Numbered from the stretch's first letter, positions 1 to 5,916 are shown. The stretch is 8,694 nucleotides of DNA from Oscillospiraceae bacterium (GCA_009783805.1 WRCU01000043.1:1-8694); one strand, 5' to 3'. A program made the numbers and translations. The notes: generated by a model not told the origin, from the letters alone.

Positions 1-45
1 ATGTGGTACGGCGCGGCTCAGGACGGAAGCGACGTACCAACCACC
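1..45. repeat. 45-bp direct repeat, copy 1
   Basis: This stretch is identical, base for base, to 79-123. The match ends abruptly: the next base is a here and g after copy 2, and the following bases are unrelated. Its true left boundary cannot be seen because the window begins with it, so the unit may be longer. It contains an imperfect inverted repeat of 11 bp, tggtacggcgc (4-14) against gcgacgtacca (29-39), with one mismatch and a 14-nt centre, so a transcript could form a hairpin. The identity is read directly; the function is unknown. Confidence 0.9.
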
Positions 46-78
46 AATAGAACGCCGCATAGCCAGTCACCCAAGAGA

Positions 79-123
79 ATGTGGTACGGCGCGGCTCAGG
101 ACGGAAGCGACGTACCAACCACC
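79..123. repeat. 45-bp direct repeat, copy 2, overlapping the end of ispF
   Basis: This is the second identical copy, starting 78 bp after the first, with a 33-bp unrelated spacer (46-78) between them. It has the same inverted arms (82-92 and 107-117). Positions 96-123 are also the last codons and TGA stop of the minus-strand ispF gene, so the repeat supplies the enzyme's C-terminal residues VVGTSLPS and its stop codon. Either the repeat was placed over the gene end, or copy 1 is a duplicated gene tail. Confidence 0.9.
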
Positions 124-623
124 GTTATTACTGCCATGGCGTGGATGCCCTCGCCCTTGCCTTCCGGGCCCATCCCCTCGCCGGAGGTCGCGGTGATCCC
201 CACGTCGCGTTCGGTTACTCCGCAGATGGAGGCGACGTTGGCCCGCATGGCCGGGATGTGCGGCGCCAGGATGGGCGATGCGCACCGCACGGATATGGAT
301 ACGTGGCCTATGCGGCGGCCGCCGAGGTGGCGCATGGCCTCCCGGACGTACTCGGCGCTGTCCCTGACCCCCGCCGCGCACATAGCGTCGGCCACCGCGC
401 CCAGCACGTTGACGCAGGTGACCCCCGAGATCGCGTCGGTGACGGCGTGGAGCACCGCGTCCCCGTCGCTGTTCGCCTCCAGCGGGCGTCCATGGGGGAT
501 GGCGACCCCACCGAGCGTGACGGACCCGGCGAACCCGCCTGACCCATTCGGCCCGCCCTGCCCGCCCGAAGGCGCCTCGGCGAACCTATGGCTGTCCTGG
601 CCTATCCCAACCCTATACTCCAT
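96..623 (-). CDS. ispF: Divergent 2-C-methyl-D-erythritol 2,4-cyclodiphosphate synthase
   Basis: IspF is the cytoplasmic MEP-pathway enzyme that cyclises CDP-ME 2-phosphate to MEcPP, releasing CMP. The 175-residue product keeps the metal ligands of the family: Asp10 and His12 in GIGQDSHRF, and His59 in SDGDAVLHAVTDA (52-64). It also keeps PHIPAMR (121-127), E149 in TSGEG, and GKGEGI (155-160), the trimer-core end. It is odd in the flexible active-site segment. Where typical enzymes have GDIG followed by FPDTDP, this protein reads NVLGAVADAMCAAGVRDS (72-89) with no such motif. A Gly-rich insert (19-33) makes it slightly longer than the usual 160 or so residues. The subgroup looks familiar from memory, but I cannot confirm its activity. 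The ATG has no clear Shine-Dalgarno but a promoter-like element lies just upstream. The last codons lie in the 45-bp repeat. It is divergent from the ABC operon. Confidence 0.85.
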   Translation of the reverse strand: MEYRVGIGQDSHRFAEAPSGGQGGPNGSGGFAGSVTLGGVAIPHGRPLEANSDGDAVLHAVTDAISGVTCVNVLGAVADAMCAAGVRDSAEYVREAMRHLGGRRIGHVSISVRCASPILAPHIPAMRANVASICGVTERDVGITATSGEGMGPEGKGEGIHAMAVITVVGTSLPS

Positions 624-630
624 GGCCGTT

Positions 631-660
631 ATTGTATGTTGGGCAAGGCCGCCGCGGCAA
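631..660 (-). promoter_or_regulatory. Candidate promoter of ispF
   Basis: Read on the minus strand, TTGCCG (660-655) is followed after 18 nt by TACAAT (636-631), a weak -35 and a good -10 box. The -10 ends only 7 nt before the ispF ATG, so transcription would begin at or next to the start codon. That agrees with the missing Shine-Dalgarno and suggests a leaderless or very short-leader mRNA. This is pattern matching only. Confidence 0.4.
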
Positions 661-667
661 GCGGGGT

Positions 668-692
668 CGGCGCCTTACGGAACAAAGCGCCG
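668..692. other. Dyad in the ispF/ABC divergent intergenic region
   Basis: cggcgc (668-673) and gcgccg (687-692) form a 6-bp inverted repeat with a 13-nt centre. It lies between the candidate ispF promoter and the candidate ABC promoter, so an operator serving either is possible. In GC-rich DNA such a dyad is also expected by chance. Confidence 0.2.
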
Positions 693-729
693 GCTATAGG
701 CGTCCTAAGTAAATGCGGTAGATCGCGTA

Positions 730-738
730 TGGTAGAAT
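730..738 (+). promoter_or_regulatory. Candidate extended -10 promoter of the ABC operon
   Basis: TGG followed directly by TAGAAT (733-738) fits an extended -10 element. No good -35 lies at the usual distance. The same TAGAAT hexamer is the -10 of the much stronger promoter at 5507-5535. Transcription would start near 745, ahead of either candidate start of the ATPase gene. Confidence 0.4.
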
Positions 739-796
739 CCCACTAAGGCTTGTGGGGTTGGGGGTGCGAAATAGGGCGTTGCGGGCATCGGACGGC

Positions 797-1510
797 ATGG
801 TGGAGATAAAGGGGCTGCGCAAAGTTTACAGGCTGGGGCAGGAGAAGGTCGTGGCCCTGGACTCCGTCGACCTGTCCATAGGCCGTAGGGAGGTGTGCTG
901 CCTACTGGGCCCGTCCGGCTCGGGCAAGTCCACCTTGCTGAACATGATGGCCGGCCTGGAGAGGCCCACCAAGGGGACGGTCGCGATAAACGGCAGGCTG
1001 GTGACCTCGATGTCGGAGAAGCAGCTCGCCGCCTTCAGGCAAAGCAACATCGGGTTCATATTCCAGGCTTACAACCTCCTGCCCAACATAACGGCCATGG
1101 AGAACGTGGCCTTGCCGCTCATGATAAAGCACGTCCCCTCGAGGCTGCGGAACGCCCGGGCGGCGGCCATGCTCAGGATGGTCGGCCTAGGCTCCCACCT
1201 AAGGCACAAGCCCATGCAGATGAGCGGGGGCCAGCAGCAGCGGGTCGGGATAGCGAGGGCCTTGGTGACCAAGCCGCCCATACTGTTCGCCGACGAGCCC
1301 ACGGGGAACCTGGATTCCAAGACCTCGGCGGAGGTCATGGACATACTGCTCGGCATATCGAGGCTCAACGGGATCACGCTCATATTGGTCACGCACGATT
1401 CGGACATCGCCAGGTACGCGGACAAGGTGGTCTACATACAGGACGGCAACGTAGGGAAAATCGAGGTCCGGGCCGAGATGCCGCAGACGGCCCGGCATGG
1501 GGGAGTTTGA
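797..1510 (+). CDS. ABC transporter ATP-binding protein, LolD/MacB-type
   Basis: This is the cytoplasmic ATPase of an ABC system of the LolD/MacB/FtsE group, which drives a mechanotransmission-type permease rather than a substrate pore. In the 237-residue product, Walker A is GPSGSGKST (38-46), the Q-loop Gln is residue 90, and the ABC signature is MSGGQQQR (142-149, Met in place of the usual Leu). Walker B is ILFADE (162-167), followed by EPTGNLDS, and the H-loop His is residue 200 in VTHD. Length and motif spacing are normal. The ATG at 797 gives the usual N-terminus MVEIKGLRKVY; a GTG at 752 would add 15 residues that do not resemble the family, though neither start has a strong ribosome binding site. 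The stop is 5 bp before the next ATG, so it is the first gene of the operon with the CARDB protein and permease. The substrate is unknown. Confidence 0.9.
   Translation: MVEIKGLRKVYRLGQEKVVALDSVDLSIGRREVCCLLGPSGSGKSTLLNMMAGLERPTKGTVAINGRLVTSMSEKQLAAFRQSNIGFIFQAYNLLPNITAMENVALPLMIKHVPSRLRNARAAAMLRMVGLGSHLRHKPMQMSGGQQQRVGIARALVTKPPILFADEPTGNLDSKTSAEVMDILLGISRLNGITLILVTHDSDIARYADKVVYIQDGNVGKIEVRAEMPQTARHGGV
1501..1505 (+). promoter_or_regulatory. Ribosome binding site for the CARDB gene
   Basis: GGGAG lies 10 nt before the ATG at 1516, inside the last codons of the ATPase gene. A second GGGAG (1542-1546) sits 8 nt before an in-frame ATG at 1555, so initiation could occur at either place. Confidence 0.5.
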
Positions 1511-1515
1511 GGTTT

Positions 1516-4131
1516 ATGGGAAGTAGGATTGAGCATGGGTCGGGAGCGGCGAAAATGGGCGCCTTGGCGGCGGTGACGAACGGGTTGTGCCCGGGGGGGC
1601 CCGAGGCCGTGCATGGCCGCGGGTCGACGGTTAGGCTGGGCCGCGGGCCGGCCTCGGCGGGCCCGACCCTGCGCCGTCGGTTTGTTGCGGCCTTGGCGGC
1701 GGCCGTGATGCTGGCCAGCCCGCTCGGCGCCATGGCCTCCCAGCAGCCGGAGCAGATAGACGTGACGGTCGGATACAGGCTCAGCATTCCGGGGGGCGGC
1801 ACGGCGATCTTTCGGGGCGGCAGCTTCGACCTCATATTCAGGTTCGACTTCGTGACCACGGGCAGCCGTGACGACATAAAGGCCAGCATCGAGTTCGAGG
1901 ACGGCGCGTTCAGGCTGGAAAGCGGATGGAACTACGCGGACTTGACGGACGCGGAGGTCAGGGACGCCGAGGAGAAGGCCCTCAGGTTCACCTATGACGG
2001 GACGGAGCCCACGGTGCTCCGTTACGCCGTGAACTACCGAGGCGCGGACGGTATCCTATGGGTCAGGGACGGGTCCATAAACATCAGGGAAGCCATCCCG
2101 TACAACGACTCGACCTCCCCCCCCACGTCCAACGACACGCGGCAGCACGAGCCGAGGGTGACGGCCGTCGTCGAGAAGGTACTGCCCTCCTTCACGGCCG
2201 GGAGGAACCAAACGCTGGAATTCAGGATAACGAACCTCGACTGGAACAGGGCGAGGGACGTAATAATTACGCCCGAGGCGTCGGGGTCGGGCACGTCCAT
2301 CGAGTTCAGGCCGGATTCCTACGCGCGGGTTGTCGAGAGCCTCTCCAAGGATGAGGAGGCCAAGCTGTCCTTCGGGGTCTCCATAGGCAAGGACGCGAGG
2401 CCGGGCCTGCATCAGGTGCCGTTCCTCATCCAATATAAGAACGTGTACGGCGACGCCTACGAGCGTACGGTCGTGGTGCCGGTCATCATAGAGAACGATC
2501 TCACCCCGCCGAGCGTCTCGTTCCACAGGGTATCGGCCGACCCGCCGACGGACGGGGGCGACGTCCACACGCTATGGGTCACCCTGCGCAACTCCGCGTC
2601 GACGGAGGCCCATAACGTGAGGGTCACCATCTCGGACATGGACGGCTCGGTCCTTTCCATCGCCGAGGGCTTCGACTTCAAGGAGGTCCCCGGCATCAGG
2701 GGGGGCGAGTCGCGCTCGGTCCCGTTCCCGATCAGGGTCGACCCGAAGGCGGCGGCGGGGGGCTACAGGATAGGGATAAGGCTGGAGTACGAGGACAAGC
2801 TGGGCGGCAGGCACGGCGACTCGGCCACGTATTTCCTCCCGGTCGAGGGGGGCCCGGGTGCCGAAGGCCCCGACGGGGGGCAAGGGAAGGTGGCCCTCGA
2901 GGGCACCGCGGACCTGGTCGGGCTCGCGCCGGGGTCGAGCTTTGAGCTGCGGTTCGCGGCCGTGAACGTGGGCGACGGCGAGGTGAGGGGCCTTACGGTC
3001 ACGTTCGGGACCGACTACCTGATCGTCCCCAAGACCCTCCCGATATTTTCGTACGATTCGCTGGCCCCGGGCGACGTTAGGGAGTTGGCGGTCACGTTCC
3101 TCGTCGGCGACGACGCGCAGACGAGGAACTACCCCATAGCGGTGAACGTTTCCTACGAGGCGGGCAAGGACGGCCACTACGCGCCGGTTTCCTATACCCA
3201 GCACATAGGCGCCGCCGTAGAGAGGCCCGGGGACGCGGACGGCCAGGGGGAGGACAAGGACAGGTCGACGCCGAAGGTCATAGTGGACTACTACGCCTTC
3301 GAGCCGGCCACCCTGGAGCCGGGCATGGAGTTCGACCTGACGCTCACGCTGTACAACACGAGCAGGCAGCATGACGTGAGGAACATGAAGGTCACGCTGC
3401 TGAGCCATGACGGCACGTTCATCCCCGTGGAGAGCAGCAACTCATTCTATATCGTGGAGATGGGGAGGGACTCCAGGGCGTACCACACGATCCGCCTCCG
3501 CGTGAACCCGTCATCCACCTCCATGATATACGTGATCAACGTGGACATCGCCTACGAAGGCGTGGACGGGATGCCCATCAACGCCGGCGAGACGATCAGC
3601 ATACCCGTGAGGGTGGACCCGATCCTCGTCGTGGGCGACATCATGCTGCCGTACGAGACGGGCGTCATGTCACAGATGTGGACGTCCGTGAATTTTTACA
3701 ACATGGGGAAGGTGACCATATACAACCTGCTCGTCTCATTGGAGGGCGAGTTCCAGAGCATGACGCCCAACTACTTCGCGGGCACGCTGGACACGGGCAG
3801 GACCGACTCCTTCGACTCCATGTTCATGACGCCGTACGACCCGGGCATGAAGGAGGGCATGATCGTATTCACGTACGAGGACATATCCGGGAAGAAGTAT
3901 AGGCATGAGGCGCCCTTCACGATGAACGTGGTGGACTACTCCGAGTACTATCCGCCCGACGGCGGTGACCAATATTGGCCGCCGGATGAGGGGGGCGGGG
4001 AGGACGGGGCGCTGGGCGGGCCCGCCCTGGCGGCGCTCATAGGGGGGTCCGCGCTCCTGGTGGGGGCCATGACGGGCGCCGTGGTTCTGAGGGTCCGCAG
4101 GGGCCGGAAGGAAATCCCCGACGATGAGTAG
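1516..4131 (+). CDS. Secreted, membrane-anchored multi-CARDB-like repeat protein
   Basis: This 871-residue protein has a basic N-region ending LRRR, a hydrophobic segment (56-70) and a likely signal-peptidase site AMA/SQ after residue 74. An N-terminal beta-rich domain (about 80-205) follows. Then come about five repeats of roughly 110-120 residues (near 211-327, 330-446, 456-570, 585-702, 703-812), each with a pattern like V..v.P..l..G......v.v.N.g...a.nv.v. Such repeats are typical of CARDB/NEW3/COG1361 Ig-like beta-sandwiches. An acidic Pro/Gly/Tyr linker (813-831), one transmembrane helix (832-858) and a basic tail RVRRGRK complete it, so nearly all of it lies outside the cell. No enzyme motif is seen. 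Position between ATPase and permease suggests an extracellular scaffold or substrate-capturing stalk, perhaps replacing MacA. The ATG at 1555 would shorten the unusually long N-region by 13 residues. The reading frame is open from 895, but that part overlaps the ATPase gene. Confidence 0.85.
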   Translation: MGSRIEHGSGAAKMGALAAVTNGLCPGGPEAVHGRGSTVRLGRGPASAGPTLRRRFVAALAAAVMLASPLGAMASQQPEQIDVTVGYRLSIPGGGTAIFRGGSFDLIFRFDFVTTGSRDDIKASIEFEDGAFRLESGWNYADLTDAEVRDAEEKALRFTYDGTEPTVLRYAVNYRGADGILWVRDGSINIREAIPYNDSTSPPTSNDTRQHEPRVTAVVEKVLPSFTAGRNQTLEFRITNLDWNRARDVIITPEASGSGTSIEFRPDSYARVVESLSKDEEAKLSFGVSIGKDARPGLHQVPFLIQYKNVYGDAYERTVVVPVIIENDLTPPSVSFHRVSADPPTDGGDVHTLWVTLRNSASTEAHNVRVTISDMDGSVLSIAEGFDFKEVPGIRGGESRSVPFPIRVDPKAAAGGYRIGIRLEYEDKLGGRHGDSATYFLPVEGGPGAEGPDGGQGKVALEGTADLVGLAPGSSFELRFAAVNVGDGEVRGLTVTFGTDYLIVPKTLPIFSYDSLAPGDVRELAVTFLVGDDAQTRNYPIAVNVSYEAGKDGHYAPVSYTQHIGAAVERPGDADGQGEDKDRSTPKVIVDYYAFEPATLEPGMEFDLTLTLYNTSRQHDVRNMKVTLLSHDGTFIPVESSNSFYIVEMGRDSRAYHTIRLRVNPSSTSMIYVINVDIAYEGVDGMPINAGETISIPVRVDPILVVGDIMLPYETGVMSQMWTSVNFYNMGKVTIYNLLVSLEGEFQSMTPNYFAGTLDTGRTDSFDSMFMTPYDPGMKEGMIVFTYEDISGKKYRHEAPFTMNVVDYSEYYPPDGGDQYWPPDEGGGEDGALGGPALAALIGGSALLVGAMTGAVVLRVRRGRKEIPDDE

Positions 4132-5476
4132 CCTGGACCTTATCTTCATGAGCCTCAGGAACCTGACCAGGCGTAAGATGAGGACGATCTTCACGCTCAT
4201 GGGCGTCCTGATAGGCGCGGCTTCCATCATCACGATGGTCTCCCTCATCATGGGCATGCAGGCGACGATCGAGGAGCGCGTGTCGAGGATGGGCAGCCTG
4301 ACCACGCTCAACGTCTACAACTATTCGAACGACCCGAACGTCAGGGAGCGGGCGGAGCTGGACGACAAGTTCATAAGCATGGTCGAGGGGTGGAAGGGCG
4401 TCGAGGCGGTTTCGCCCGTCGTATACGCGAACGTGAAGGGCGTCTCCGGGAAGTACCTTTCTTGGCTTAACCTGATAGGCATGAAGCCGGAGGCGATGGT
4501 GGCGCTGGGGTACGAGGCGACCGAAGGCAGGATGCTCACCGCGGACGACACCTCGGCGGTCGTGATGGGCGCCTGGGCGCAAGGGTGGTGGTACAACCCC
4601 AAGAGGGTGAGCTACTACTACTACGACCAGGGCGGCGTCGACATGTGGAACGACAAGGTCGAGATCACGTTCGACGTCATGTACGGCGAGGACCAGAAGC
4701 AGGATGGCGGCTCGGGCCAAAGCAATAAGCCGGCCAAGCTCCACAGGATCAACGTGGTCGGCACGATCCGCGAGTCGGGGGACGAGAGGGATTGGTACAT
4801 AGTGATGAACGCCGACTACCTGCGGCAGCTCATCAAGGAGTACCAATCGACCCAGGGGGGCTTCCCCGGCCAACAACAGCAGCAGAAGAACCCCACCTAT
4901 GACAGGGTCATCGTGAAGGTGAGGAGCCTGGATTCGGTGAAGGAGATCCAAAAAAGGATCCAGGACCTCGGGCTGACGGCCTACGGGCTCATCGACACGC
5001 TGGAGGAGATGCAGGCGACCACGTCCGGGATCAAGCTCATCCTGGGCTTTCTGGGCTTCATCTGCCTGATCGTCGCATGTTTCGGCATATGCAACACGAT
5101 GATCATGTCCATCTACGAGCGTACGCGTGAGATAGGCATCATGAAGGTCCTCGGCGCCACGTTCGCCGACATTCGGAAGCAGTTCCTGTTCGAGGCCGCC
5201 GCGATAGGCTTCATCGGGGGCTTGGTCGGGCTCGCGATCAGCGCCGCCATATCGTTCTTCCTCAACACGTTCGGCGCCGACCTCTTCGGCGACATGATCG
5301 GCGGCGGCTACTACTATTATTACGGCGACTCCGTGAGCAACGCGGTCTCTCTGATCCCGGCATGGCTGGCGGTGGGCTCGCTGGTCCTCACCACGTTCGT
5401 GGGCGTCCTCGCGGGCATCTACCCCGCTTTGCGCGCGATGAGGCTCAGCGCGCTGGAGGCCATACGGAACGAGTGA
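4124..5476 (+). CDS. MacB/FtsX-type ABC transporter permease
   Basis: This is the membrane subunit of the ABC system, 450 residues. The layout is that of MacB-like permeases: basic start LRNLTRRKMR, TM1 (21-44), a large extracellular domain (about 45-303), and the FtsX module with TM2 (304-330), TM3 (355-381) and TM4 (412-435). Family hallmarks are YERTREIGIMKVLGA (331-345) after TM2, which contacts the ATPase, and GIYPALRAMRLSALEAIR (431-448) at the C-terminus. Unusual points are tyrosine runs, Y164-167 in the large outer domain and Y396-400 in the loop between TM3 and TM4, and a five-Gln run (250-254) in the outer domain. The ATG overlaps the stop region of the CARDB gene by 8 bp, so translation is probably coupled; a GGAAGG (4106-4111) lies 12 nt upstream. 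Specific substrate is unknown. Family is sure; function beyond that is not. Confidence 0.9.
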   Translation: MSSLDLIFMSLRNLTRRKMRTIFTLMGVLIGAASIITMVSLIMGMQATIEERVSRMGSLTTLNVYNYSNDPNVRERAELDDKFISMVEGWKGVEAVSPVVYANVKGVSGKYLSWLNLIGMKPEAMVALGYEATEGRMLTADDTSAVVMGAWAQGWWYNPKRVSYYYYDQGGVDMWNDKVEITFDVMYGEDQKQDGGSGQSNKPAKLHRINVVGTIRESGDERDWYIVMNADYLRQLIKEYQSTQGGFPGQQQQQKNPTYDRVIVKVRSLDSVKEIQKRIQDLGLTAYGLIDTLEEMQATTSGIKLILGFLGFICLIVACFGICNTMIMSIYERTREIGIMKVLGATFADIRKQFLFEAAAIGFIGGLVGLAISAAISFFLNTFGADLFGDMIGGGYYYYYGDSVSNAVSLIPAWLAVGSLVLTTFVGVLAGIYPALRAMRLSALEAIRNE

Positions 5477-5506
5477 CGGGTGGGGGCCCGGACATATTTC
5501 CGGTCA

Positions 5507-5535
5507 TTGACAGCAATGTTTCAAAAATGTAGAAT
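5507..5535 (+). promoter_or_regulatory. Near-consensus sigma-A/sigma-70 promoter
   Basis: TTGACA (5507-5512) is followed by exactly 17 nt and TAGAAT (5530-5535), 11 of 12 consensus bases at ideal spacing in an AT-rich patch inside GC-rich surroundings. Transcription should start near 5542. It points toward the small unknown gene, hpf and pcrA. The -35 lies inside the inverted repeat cattg-acag-caatg (5505-5518), which could be an operator. Confidence 0.75.
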
Positions 5536-5561
5536 TATCGCGCTTATAAAAAAAATCCACC

Positions 5562-5590
5562 CGGCCTACGTCGCAAAGGCTGTTTTTTTT
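5562..5590 (+). terminator. Intrinsic terminator or leader attenuator
   Basis: GCCT (5564-5567) pairs with AGGC (5577-5580). The stem is extended by a G-T wobble and a C-G pair (5562/5563 with 5581/5582) and is followed at once by eight T (5583-5590). The stem is short but the U tract is strong. Eight A at 5548-5555 could pair with the U tract and lengthen the structure. It can end transcription of the ABC operon, but it also lies about 20-48 nt downstream of the start expected from the promoter at 5507-5535, so it would act on that transcript too. Confidence 0.6.
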
Positions 5591-5632
5591 GTGGTCGGGC
5601 AAACTAAAGCGGAGCGGAGCGTGTCGGTGATT

Positions 5633-5637
5633 TGAGG
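5633..5637 (+). promoter_or_regulatory. Ribosome binding site deciding the start of the small gene
   Basis: TGAGG lies 6 nt before the GTG at 5644 and 9 nt before the GTG at 5647. The longer frame opening with TTG at 5632 would begin over this site and has only a GGAG 12 nt away, so the GTG start is preferred. Confidence 0.5.
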
Positions 5638-5643
5638 CATTTC

Positions 5644-5871
5644 GTGGTGACCCCGGTCAAGAACGTGATAATAGGAAAGAAGTGCTTTAAGAGCGAGAAG
5701 ATGGATATGTTCTTCAACAAGGTCCTGTATGAGGGGACCGAGATAGAGGTCTACGACATATCGGACCGCAAGCAGAAGACCATAGACGTCGGGGTCATAG
5801 ACGCCGCGAAGCATAGGATGATCATCAACAACAAGAAGTTCTTCATCTGCAAGATAACGACGTCCGCGTAA
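5644..5871 (+). CDS. Small basic protein of unknown function upstream of hpf
   Basis: I do not recognise this 75-residue protein. It has no signal peptide or membrane segment and is rich in Lys (12). It has two Cys (14 and 69) too far apart for a simple zinc knuckle. Alternating hydrophobic stretches, NVIIGKKCF (7-15), TEIEVYDI (32-39), TIDVGVID (46-53), HRMIINN (57-63) and KFFICKI (65-71), suggest a small all-beta fold such as a barrel. GTG at 5644 is chosen for its TGAGG; TTG at 5632 would give 79 residues. Codon choice (ATA, AGG, AAG) matches the neighbours, which supports a real gene despite its size. It lies between the promoter/terminator leader and hpf, on the same strand, with 114 bp before hpf. 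A role linked to ribosome hibernation or stress is only a guess from position. Confidence 0.65.
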   Translation: MVTPVKNVIIGKKCFKSEKMDMFFNKVLYEGTEIEVYDISDRKQKTIDVGVIDAAKHRMIINNKKFFICKITTSA

Positions 5872-5885
5872 GGCCGGACGGCGCG

Positions 5886-5916
5886 CGTGGCCGACCCCGC
5901 CCAGGGGTGGGCCGTG
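5886..5916 (+). other. GC-rich hairpin between the small gene and hpf
   Basis: GGCC-g-ACCCC (5889-5898) pairs with GGGGT-g-GGCC (5904-5913) around the 5-nt loop gccca, with one G/G mismatch and a few weak outer pairs (5886-5888 with 5914-5916). It begins 15 nt after the stop codon. No T run follows, so it is not a standard intrinsic terminator; an mRNA-stabilising 3' end or pause hairpin is possible. Confidence 0.5.

Larger units (their letters stand above)
1..123. CRISPR. Possible edge of a CRISPR array (two repeats, one spacer)
   Basis: Two identical repeats of at least 45 bp flank one unique 33-bp spacer, a geometry within the CRISPR range. The inverted arms near the repeat ends recall the terminal dyads of some type II repeats, an analogy from general knowledge. 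Against it: only two copies are visible, the second lies over the end of a coding gene, no cas gene or leader is seen, and the repeat matches no class I recognise. Alternatives are an attachment-site duplication at the 3' end of ispF or a REP-like element. What lies left of position 1 would decide it. Confidence 0.3.

Noticed and set aside
1..699. 232-codon open frame on the + strand across the ispF region
   Set aside because: It is antisense to ispF, whose product has clear family motifs. The translated product is Pro/Ala/Met-rich without a recognisable fold and begins inside the repeat.
895..1515. Upstream extension of the CARDB frame over the ATPase gene
   Set aside because: This part is an alternate frame of the ATPase gene, with low-complexity Gly/Ala/Arg/His content. 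The signal peptide and ribosome binding sites place the real start at 1516 or 1555.
2572..3408. 278-codon minus-strand open frame inside the CARDB gene
   Set aside because: It is antisense to the repeat-domain region; translation is Arg/Val-rich without recognisable features.
4037..4951. 304-codon minus-strand open frame over the permease gene
   Set aside because: It is antisense to the CARDB/permease junction and permease domain; Leu/Val/His/Arg-rich shadow with no motifs.
5488..5503. ccgga/tccgg hairpin just after the permease gene as a terminator
   Set aside because: It has only five base pairs and no T run; the structure at 5562-5590 fits far better.
5560..5599. Classical antiterminator pairing 5560-5566 with 5593-5599
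   Set aside because: The 3' arm lies after the U tract, so it would not yet be transcribed when termination is decided. It can only matter in RNA that has already read through.
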